The notes under the pieces were generated by a model, which saw only the letters and a list, made by a program, of their open reading frames with translations, did not search any database and was not told the origin of the DNA. Made by a program: the position numbers and the translations under genes. 36,806 bases of DNA from Chloroflexota bacterium. Its GTDB lineage: Bacteria > Chloroflexota > Anaerolineae > Aggregatilineales > Phototrophicaceae. The stretch spans positions 1 to 36,806 of the forward strand of contig QUBZ01000041.1 in assembly GCA_014338005.1 (NCBI GenBank). Reading direction: 5' to 3'. Of the stretch, positions 30,523 to 36,806 are shown piece by piece (within the stretch, counting starts at the first letter, position 1; each line of letters starts with the position of its first letter).

Positions 30523-32694
30523 ATGATGTCACTGCGTGAACTCCCCGATCTGGAATTAACCCTGGGCGAACTGGTTCTCGACCTGCTGCGCTCCCCCTAC
30601 GAGTACCCCGAACTGGTTTTGAGCGCGCCCGTGGATGCGCGCGGCGAAGTTTCCTCTAATGCCGTCCGCGTTACGCAGCATTATACGACCGCCCTGCTGG
30701 CCTATGGATTTTCGGCAGACCAGGATGAACTGCGGGCGGCCTCGGAGTGGTTCGCCACCCCGTTCCCTAACGAGAATCATCGCCGTATAGACGCGGTAGA
30801 GATGAACCGCCTGGAGGCGCTGCTCAGCCTCAATCCCCGGCACGTTTACGTGATGCCGCGCCTGGAACAGCTCATCCAGCAGCGCACGCCCACCCACTAT
30901 TTTGATATCCAGTCCAGCGACCTGACGTTTGATACGCTGTGGGCCATTAAAGTGATGGCCCAGGCGCGCGAGGTGGGCATCCTCAACGGCCTGATGAGCG
31001 AGGATGACCTGCGTAGGTGGTCGAACCGCATGGTGCAGGACATTCGCCGGGATAAAGACCTGGCGCTGGCGCTGCGCCTGCGTTACGAACTGCTGGGCAA
31101 GCTGACGCCCAGCCAGCAGCGCACACATCTGCATAACCTGCTGGTGATCGCCGACCAGAGCGGCGGCCTGTGGGGCTTAAGCCAGGATATGTTCAGCCTC
31201 GGCCAGTCCTTCCAGCAGCAGCAGCTCTCGCCGGATTTGATCGCTGACTACCGCGACATCTTCCGCGAGATGGTGCTGAGTACCTGCTATGTAATCGAAA
31301 ACCTGATGCCGCTGCTGCCGGCGTATCCCGAATTGGAGCCGGCGCTGTCGCGGGCGATGGAGCTGTGGTGGGGAATTTTTCATGGCCCGAACGCGGTGGA
31401 GACGCTGCGAACTCTGTTCCCAGACCCCTACGACTACCTGCTGATCGCAGCGCGCACGCTGGTTTCGCTGCGCGCTTACCTGGGCCAGCCGTTGATTCGC
31501 TGGGGCGCGGCTTACATTCACCGCAAGATGGCGATCCAGCAGGTGCGCCAGGTGGAGCCTGCCGACACGGTGAACATCAAAAAGGCGCTCAAAGAGTGGA
31601 TTCAGTTCGACCTGGAAAAACCGCCGGAGCAGCTTCGCCTGGGCATGTCGGACTCAAACGTCGTCCGCATCCGCCCGCGTATCTGCAACCCCATGCAGCC
31701 GGAAGACGACTCGTTCCGCCTGCACATCCCTAATGCCGATTCGCTGGTGATTAAATACGGCCCGATTGAGGAGATTAAACGGGAGAGCGAACACTACGAA
31801 CGGCTGCCGCTGGCGATCAAGGAATATTTCGTCAACATTCCACAGCAGCCCACCTATGTAGACGAGCGCCAGCGCCGCGCTTACGTCATCATGGCCGACC
31901 TGGGCCGCTACCGGACGCTGTACGAGGCGCTGCAAAAAGTGCCGCAGATTCACGGCCTGCTGGTGGATGAACTCGGCTCGTTCCTGCTGCGGATTCATCA
32001 GGGCGATGGCCGCCACCGCCGCTACGTGCAGGAAGGGCTGCTGATGCAGCTTTACCTGCTGCCGATGCAGCTGCATATTCGGAACATTTTTGGTTATATA
32101 CTGGAAAATAAACTGCTGGAGAACACGGATAAACAGAAATACGCGCCGGGGCTGCAGCGCGCGCTGTTGGAAAAAATCGGGCATCTGGTGCGCCGCCAGC
32201 TTGACCTGGAAGCCTTCCCGGTTGCCTGTATGCACGGTGATTTGCACACTCGTAATATCATGGTGCGCCGCCTGAAACAGCGGGAAAATCTCGACCGGCA
32301 GGATGAGCTGGATTTTAAGCTGATTGACCTGGAGAAGTTTCGGCGTAACGGCGACGCGGCGCTGGACATCGGGGAACTGCTGGTAGACCTGGAACTGCTG
32401 CGCGCGCCCCGGAATATCGCCGCCGACCGCGATCCGATTTTTTCGCTGATGAAGGCACTTGAGGACACTTATGCGGCCTTCGCCGCCGACCGCGAAGATG
32501 CAACCTTCCCCATCCGCGTGCAGTTGGCGCAGGCGCGTTCGTTGATTCGCATCGCCAAAGGGCGCACCAAACAGGGGGAGGTCGCGCTGCGCGAAAGCCG
32601 GAAAGGCCCGGCCATCCGTATCGCCTTCGAGGCCTTAAACGATGCCGGCCAGGCGCTGGAATATCTGAAGCAGGTGGTGGAGACACTGGGTTAG
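30523..32694 (+). CDS. Helical toroid-like domain fused to an APH-like kinase (paralogue A)
   Basis: 723 aa, not a named family to me. Residues 1 to about 350 are all-helical with repeating motifs (LLAYGF, SEWFATPFP, DTLWAIKVMAQ, DKDLALALRLRYELLG, GGLWGL) that resemble an alpha/alpha toroid. From about 375 a kinase fold of the aminoglycoside/choline-kinase type can be traced: Lys411 in LVIKYG, a helix-C glutamate in KRESEHYERL, the catalytic loop H571-GD573-LHTRN578, and metal Asp602 in LIDLEKF. All key residues are present, so activity is expected; the substrate is unknown. No signal peptide or membrane segment. The paralogue follows 48 bp downstream. ATG-ATG at the start leaves the first codon uncertain by one. 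Confidence 0.85.
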   Translation: MMSLRELPDLELTLGELVLDLLRSPYEYPELVLSAPVDARGEVSSNAVRVTQHYTTALLAYGFSADQDELRAASEWFATPFPNENHRRIDAVEMNRLEALLSLNPRHVYVMPRLEQLIQQRTPTHYFDIQSSDLTFDTLWAIKVMAQAREVGILNGLMSEDDLRRWSNRMVQDIRRDKDLALALRLRYELLGKLTPSQQRTHLHNLLVIADQSGGLWGLSQDMFSLGQSFQQQQLSPDLIADYRDIFREMVLSTCYVIENLMPLLPAYPELEPALSRAMELWWGIFHGPNAVETLRTLFPDPYDYLLIAARTLVSLRAYLGQPLIRWGAAYIHRKMAIQQVRQVEPADTVNIKKALKEWIQFDLEKPPEQLRLGMSDSNVVRIRPRICNPMQPEDDSFRLHIPNADSLVIKYGPIEEIKRESEHYERLPLAIKEYFVNIPQQPTYVDERQRRAYVIMADLGRYRTLYEALQKVPQIHGLLVDELGSFLLRIHQGDGRHRRYVQEGLLMQLYLLPMQLHIRNIFGYILENKLLENTDKQKYAPGLQRALLEKIGHLVRRQLDLEAFPVACMHGDLHTRNIMVRRLKQRENLDRQDELDFKLIDLEKFRRNGDAALDIGELLVDLELLRAPRNIAADRDPIFSLMKALEDTYAAFAADREDATFPIRVQLAQARSLIRIAKGRTKQGEVALRESRKGPAIRIAFEALNDAGQALEYLKQVVETLG

Positions 32695-32742
32695 CCCAGG
32701 TATTCGGTGCCGTGACGCCGCCTGGGGGAGACGGGGTTGGTC

Positions 32743-34923
32743 ATGGCTATTAATTTTAACTCGAATGAGTTTAAACGAACGCTCGTTAATCTGGCGATGA
32801 ACGTGCTGCGCGCGCCGGAGGAATTTTCGTCGTTCATCCTGACCGAACCGGACATCCAGGGCGAAGTTAATGCCGAAGCCATGCGGGTGAGCCTGTATTA
32901 CGCGATGGCGCTGCTGGCTTACGGCTTCACGCCGGAGGACACCGCCCTTAAAGAATCGGCCCGCTGGTTTGCCACGCCTTTTCCCACCGCCCAGCGCAAC
33001 CAGGTAGACGCGGCAGAAATGTGCCGCTTGGAAGGCACACTGCTGCTGCGCCCGTTCGACCCTTCGGCGCAGGGGCGGCTGAAGCAGCTTGTCAAACAGC
33101 GCACGCCGGATGGCCGCCGGTTCGAGATTCAGGACCCGCCCTCGCAGTACGATCTGCTGTGGGCGCTTAAGCTGCTGAACCTGGCGCACAAACAAAAAGT
33201 GCTGGAACCCAGCCTGATCGCCCCGGATGAACTGCGCGAAATGCTGGATAACGCTATGCTGTCGGACTCGCTGCCGGACAAAGACCTGGCGCTGGCGCTG
33301 CGCCTGCGGTTCGAACTGTTCGGCGGGCTGCTGCCGGAGCAGGAGCAAAAATTTTTGCGCGGGCGGCTGATTAACAATGCCCAACGCAACGGCCTGTGGG
33401 ACCTGACCCACGACAATACCTGGCTGGCCGAACGAATGCGCCACCACGATTTATCGCTGATGGACATCCAGCAGCACTACCGCGCCTTCTGGAAAGTGAT
33501 TCAAAGCGCCTGTACGGTGATCGAAAACCTGTCGGTTTTGATGCCTACCTACGGCGTGGAACTGCAACAGGTGCTGCTGCCGGCGATTGACCTGTGGTGG
33601 AGCGCCTTTAACGCCGACCAGTCCGACGACGCCGCCGGCGAACTGCGGACGATTTTCTCCGGCAGGACGGAAGATTATTTGATGTCCCTGTCGCTGACGT
33701 TAATCGCGCTGCGGGCCTTCCTGGACGAACCGCTCATTCACCGCGCGGCTTCGTATGTGCATACCCAGATACTCGACCATCCCGGCGATCGGTCGTCGTC
33801 GTCGGAAAAAGAGATGCTCAAAAAGGCGCTGCGCGACTTTTTACAGGTTGAATTTGAGCAGGAGCCGGAAAAACTGAATCTCGGCCTTTCCGGGGCGGTT
33901 GTGCTGCGCGTGCATCCGGTCGTCCGCAGCCCGCTGTACAGCGAGGAGACGATTTTTAACAAACCGCTGGTGATTAAATACGGGCCGGCGGATGAAATCC
34001 GGCTCGAACATGAAAACTACAAAAAACTGCCGGACGTGATTCGGGGTTATTTTGTGAACATCCCGCGCGAAATGTACCCCGACCCGACGCAGCAGCGGGC
34101 GTATGTCATCATGCCCGATCTGTACCAGTTCAAAACACTGTATGAGAGCCTGTCCATCCTGCCGCGCATTTACCCGGCGTTGATGCAGCGTTTAAGCGCG
34201 TTTTTAATCAACATGCACCGGGCCAATTCGTACAACCCCGTTCGCGCCCCGCGCGGCATCCTGTATGACCTGTATCTGCTGCCGATGCAGCAGCACGTCG
34301 CGCTGATTTTTAACTTCCTCAACAACGAAAAACTGCTGGTTGAAGAGCATGACCGGCAGCACGCCAACATGCTCCAGCAAAAGCTGGTCGAGCAGCTTGC
34401 CGATCTGACCCGTTACCAGATGCAGATTGAGGGGTTTCCGCGCGCGTATATGCACGGCGACCTGCACACCCGCAATATCATGATTCGCCACAACGCCCCC
34501 CATGCCAACGGCGAGGTCGAAGTGGCTATCAAACTGATTGACCTGGAAAAAGTGCGCGCCGACGGCGACGCGGCGCTTGACCTGGGGCAGCTTTTGGTGG
34601 ACGTGGACCTGCTGCTGGGCGACCCGCGCCGTTTGAACGATTACCACAGGCCGCTGGTTGAGATCATCCAGCAGGTGGTGGCGGCCTACCAGGAGTTTGC
34701 CCGCGAACGGCGGGATGCACAGTTCACCAGGCGCGTTTATCTGGCGCGCGCGCGCGCTTATGTCCGGGTGGCGAAGGGCAAAACGCGCCAGATCGAGCAG
34801 CACTTGCGGAACGGGCGGCCTGGGCTGGCGCTGGACGTAACGCGCGAGATGCTTTCGCACGGCCAGCAGGCCGCCAAACACCTGCAAACTGTGTTAAAGG
34901 CCTTAAAGCAGACTGTTTCTTGA
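32743..34923 (+). CDS. Helical toroid-like domain fused to an APH-like kinase (paralogue B)
   Basis: 726 aa and collinear with its upstream neighbour over its full length: LLAYGF, ARWFATPFP, QRTPDGRRFEIQ, DKDLALALRLRFELFG, NGLWDL, then Lys412 in LVIKYG, H571-GD573-LHTRN578 and Asp600 in LIDLEKV. Catalytic loop numbering is identical in both proteins. Both copies keep every catalytic residue, so neither looks like a dead partner. The ATG at 32743 is used; a TTG at 32737 with GGGGGAG 6 nt upstream would add two residues. A weak hairpin (34926-34947) follows, so the two kinase genes probably form one transcript. Confidence 0.85.
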   Translation: MAINFNSNEFKRTLVNLAMNVLRAPEEFSSFILTEPDIQGEVNAEAMRVSLYYAMALLAYGFTPEDTALKESARWFATPFPTAQRNQVDAAEMCRLEGTLLLRPFDPSAQGRLKQLVKQRTPDGRRFEIQDPPSQYDLLWALKLLNLAHKQKVLEPSLIAPDELREMLDNAMLSDSLPDKDLALALRLRFELFGGLLPEQEQKFLRGRLINNAQRNGLWDLTHDNTWLAERMRHHDLSLMDIQQHYRAFWKVIQSACTVIENLSVLMPTYGVELQQVLLPAIDLWWSAFNADQSDDAAGELRTIFSGRTEDYLMSLSLTLIALRAFLDEPLIHRAASYVHTQILDHPGDRSSSSEKEMLKKALRDFLQVEFEQEPEKLNLGLSGAVVLRVHPVVRSPLYSEETIFNKPLVIKYGPADEIRLEHENYKKLPDVIRGYFVNIPREMYPDPTQQRAYVIMPDLYQFKTLYESLSILPRIYPALMQRLSAFLINMHRANSYNPVRAPRGILYDLYLLPMQQHVALIFNFLNNEKLLVEEHDRQHANMLQQKLVEQLADLTRYQMQIEGFPRAYMHGDLHTRNIMIRHNAPHANGEVEVAIKLIDLEKVRADGDAALDLGQLLVDVDLLLGDPRRLNDYHRPLVEIIQQVVAAYQEFARERRDAQFTRRVYLARARAYVRVAKGKTRQIEQHLRNGRPGLALDVTREMLSHGQQAAKHLQTVLKALKQTVS

Positions 34924-34925
34924 TG

Positions 34926-34947
34926 CACCCAAAACCCGGATTGGGTG
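34926..34947 (+). terminator. Hairpin after the kinase pair
   Basis: CACCCAA (34926-34932) pairs with TTGGGTG (34941-34947), followed by the AT-rich TTAAATATAAA. It begins 2 bp after the stop codon. Confidence 0.5.
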
Positions 34948-34987
34948 TTAAATATAAAGGCGAGCAGACCGCCACCTGAACGCAGGG

Positions 34988-35016
34988 TTGAAGCCCTGCT
35001 GCCCGGTGACTATAAT
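34988..35016 (+). promoter_or_regulatory. Strong promoter of the UDP-sugar dehydrogenase gene
   Basis: TTGAAG (34988-34993), a 17-bp spacer, then a perfect TATAAT (35011-35016). It shows that the dehydrogenase gene can be transcribed independently of the kinase pair, and it supports the downstream ATG at 35060 as the true start. Confidence 0.75.
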
Positions 35017-35059
35017 CGCCCGTCGGTTGTTTGCCGGCATTGAGAAAGAACATATCATC

Positions 35060-36373
35060 ATGAGCATCAAACAAACGCTGCTAGACCGCCTGAATAACCG
35101 GACGGCTCGAATTGGCGTGGTCGGGATGGGTTACGTGGGACTGCCGCTGGCGGTCGAGTTTGCCGAAGCCGGGTTTTCCGTCATCGGCGTGGATGTGTCC
35201 GCCGCGAAGGTGGATGCCCTGAACCGGGGCGAGAGTTACATCCTGGACATCCCAACCGAACGCCTGAAGCCCCTGGTAGAAAGCGGTCGGCTGTGCGCGT
35301 CCACCGATTACGGCGATTTGCGCCAGGCGGACACGGTGAGCATCTGCGTGCCGACCCCACTGCGTAAAACCAAAGACCCGGATATGTCCTACGTCATCGA
35401 GGCGACCGAGGCGGTGGCGGAAATCTGCCATGAAGGGATGCTGGTGGCCCTGGAAAGCACGACCTATCCCGGCACGACCGAAGAAATCATCGTGCCGCGC
35501 CTGGTCAACAACGGCTTTCGGGTGGGGGAAAACGTGTTTGTGGCTTTTTCGCCGGAGCGGGTAGACCCCAGCAACCCGCACTACGGCGTGCGGAATACGC
35601 CGAAGGTGGTGGGCGGTGTGACGCCCCACTGCACCGATGTGGCCGTCGCGCTGTACCGGACGGCAGTTGACGAGGTGATTCCGGTGTCGTCGCCCACCGC
35701 CGCCGAGATGGTCAAACTGCTGGAAAACACCTTCCGGGCGGTGAATATCGGCCTGGTGAACGAAATGGCGGTGATGTGCGACAAGCTGGGCATTGACGTA
35801 TGGGAAGTGATTCGCGGCGCGTCCAGCAAACCGTTCGGTTTTATGCCGTTTTATCCGGGGCCGGGGCTGGGCGGCCACTGCATCCCCATTGACCCGCATT
35901 ACCTGAGCTGGAAGCTGAAAGCCCTGAACTACAACGCCCGTTTTATCGAACTCGCCAGCGAGATCAATACTTCGATGCCGGTTTATGTGGTGAACAAGGT
36001 CATGCTGGCGCTGAATGACGACGGTAAAGCCGTCCGGGGGGCCAGGGTGGTGGTGCTGGGTGTGGCCTACAAACGCGATGTCAACGACGTGCGCGAAAGC
36101 CCGGCGCTGGATGTCATCAGCCTGCTGCGAGAGCGGGGCGCGCAGGTGGTCTACCACGACCCGTATATCGAACAAATCCGGTTGGAGGAAGATCAGATGA
36201 TGCGCGGCGTCGAATACAGCGGCGAACTGCTGGAAAGCGCCGACTGCGTGGTGATCGTCACCGACCACAGCCTGTACGACTGGCAGCACGTGGTAGACCA
36301 TACCCGGCTGGTCGTGGATACGCGCCACGCCACTTACCCGCGCCAGGGGCGGGCGCGCGTCGTTTCGTTGTAA
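35060..36373 (+). CDS. UDP-sugar 6-dehydrogenase (WbpA/UDP-GlcNAc dehydrogenase type)
   Basis: 437 aa. The N-terminal NAD domain begins RIGVVGMGYVGLPLAVEFAEAG. ICVPTPLRKTKDPDMSYV and LESTTYPGTTEE are typical of the WbpA/VipA branch. The middle domain has FSPERVDPSN and EMVKLLENTFRAVNI, and the catalytic Cys274 is in GLGGHCIPIDP. The C-terminal UDP-binding domain has VLGVAYKRDVNDVRESPAL. It oxidises UDP-GlcNAc or UDP-glucose at C6 to the uronic acid for surface polysaccharide. The wHTH gene follows after 15 bp. Confidence 0.94.
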   Translation: MSIKQTLLDRLNNRTARIGVVGMGYVGLPLAVEFAEAGFSVIGVDVSAAKVDALNRGESYILDIPTERLKPLVESGRLCASTDYGDLRQADTVSICVPTPLRKTKDPDMSYVIEATEAVAEICHEGMLVALESTTYPGTTEEIIVPRLVNNGFRVGENVFVAFSPERVDPSNPHYGVRNTPKVVGGVTPHCTDVAVALYRTAVDEVIPVSSPTAAEMVKLLENTFRAVNIGLVNEMAVMCDKLGIDVWEVIRGASSKPFGFMPFYPGPGLGGHCIPIDPHYLSWKLKALNYNARFIELASEINTSMPVYVVNKVMLALNDDGKAVRGARVVVLGVAYKRDVNDVRESPALDVISLLRERGAQVVYHDPYIEQIRLEEDQMMRGVEYSGELLESADCVVIVTDHSLYDWQHVVDHTRLVVDTRHATYPRQGRARVVSL

Positions 36374-36388
36374 CGGGGAGCAAGTATC

Positions 36389-36806
36389 ATGGAACTGCCC
36401 TTTCACCTGCGCGCGCTGCCGCCGGAAGCCCTGGATGTGCTGCGCTTCTTCGGCGGCCTGGACGAACCCCTGGCGCACGCTTCGATCATCATGGAGGAAG
36501 TGGGGCTAAGCGAACGCGCCTTCGGTAAGGTCGTGCGGCGGCTGGTGACAAAAGGGTATCTCCAGATGGGGGGCGACCAGATTTATCGGCTGACGGACTT
36601 CGGCCAGACGGCGCTGGAAGAACTTTCTGATTATGACGAAACCGCCCCGCAGGAAGAATCCTTCAACGACGCGGAATTGATGACTGCGGAGCAGCAGATG
36701 GTGCGGCGGCTGGTGGTCGCGCTGCCGCGCTGCCTGGCGGTGGGGTCGTCCAGCAGCGTCCAGGTGTGGTTTGACCGGGCGGCGGTGGACGTTCCGCCGG
36801 TCGAAC
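36389..36806 (+). CDS. Winged-helix protein, 5' part only
   Basis: Reads 139 residues and runs off the window edge. The first 80 residues look like a MarR/TrmB-type winged helix (DVLRFFGGLDEPLAHASIIM, RAFGKVVRRLVTKGYL, IYRLTDFGQTALEEL). An acidic linker and the beginning of a second domain follow (QQMVRRLVVALPRCLAVGSSS, then VWFDRAAVDVP). GGGGAG lies 8 nt before the ATG. It may be a regulator or an effector with a regulatory head. It is probably co-transcribed with the UDP-sugar dehydrogenase. Confidence 0.75.
   Translation, partial: MELPFHLRALPPEALDVLRFFGGLDEPLAHASIIMEEVGLSERAFGKVVRRLVTKGYLQMGGDQIYRLTDFGQTALEELSDYDETAPQEESFNDAELMTAEQQMVRRLVVALPRCLAVGSSSSVQVWFDRAAVDVPPVE

Noticed and set aside
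30523..34923. Class III/IV lanthionine synthetases (LanKC)
   Set aside because: Domain order is different, no lyase domain is visible and the zinc-binding Cys/His motifs of the LanC cyclase are absent.
35081..36478. 465-codon open frame on the minus strand
   Set aside because: Antisense to the UDP-sugar dehydrogenase; composition typical of a shadow frame.

Overview
The window is GC-rich bacterial chromosome. Its gene content suggests a member of the Chloroflexota (Anaerolineae-like): many PucR/LuxR-type regulators and integral-membrane glycosyltransferases, a galactolipid-synthase-like glycosyltransferase, a DUF951 protein, and intergenic space full of G-rich palindromic repeats. This assignment is inference from gene content; no rRNA or phylogenetic marker is present. 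Most of the DNA is ordinary chromosomal coding sequence, with about 30 protein genes, one tRNA-Cys and no CRISPR, rRNA or prophage.

Layout. 145-2269 (minus): a CpaF/TadA-type secretion ATPase behind a LuxR-type regulator whose N-terminal half is a degenerate histidine kinase. 2464-6223 (minus): a surface-polysaccharide operon of a membrane protein, a GT4 glycosyltransferase and a GT9-GT26 fusion. 6446-6606: tRNA-Cys with a good promoter and a terminator. 6733-7693: a DUF1003 membrane protein behind a leader of about 285 nt that carries a small upstream ORF and competing hairpins. 7765-9168 (minus): a GlcD/LDHD-type FAD oxidase. 9391-14271 (plus): TrhA/hemolysin III, enoyl-CoA hydratase, LysM-M23 peptidase, PucR regulator and an alkyltransferase-like protein. 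14309-19885 (minus): DUF4919-like protein, M32 carboxypeptidase, Nudix hydrolase with a flavodoxin, DinB-like protein, HD hydrolase and an M50 protease. 20224-26024 (plus): DUF951, MGDG-synthase-like glycosyltransferase, S41 protease, sugar-1-phosphate nucleotidyltransferase and a TyrA-like dehydrogenase. 26291-28983 (minus): two GT-C-like membrane proteins. 29196-36806 (plus): a secreted three-PDZ protein, two large tandem paralogues (helical toroid-like domain plus APH-like kinase), a UDP-sugar dehydrogenase and the start of a winged-helix protein.

Cell-envelope work recurs: several glycosyltransferases, a nucleotidyltransferase, a UDP-sugar dehydrogenase, a LysM-M23 peptidase and secreted PDZ/S41 proteins. 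The most novel items are the tandem toroid-kinase pair (30523-34923), the DUF1003 leader RNA (6767-7051), the pseudo-histidine-kinase regulator (1418-2269), and a 173-bp MITE with perfect terminal repeats and a 10-bp target duplication (19966-20138) that has a degraded relative at 6303-6426. Heptamer arrays, one of them inside a coding sequence, and GACGCAAAG-type repeats are also scattered between genes.
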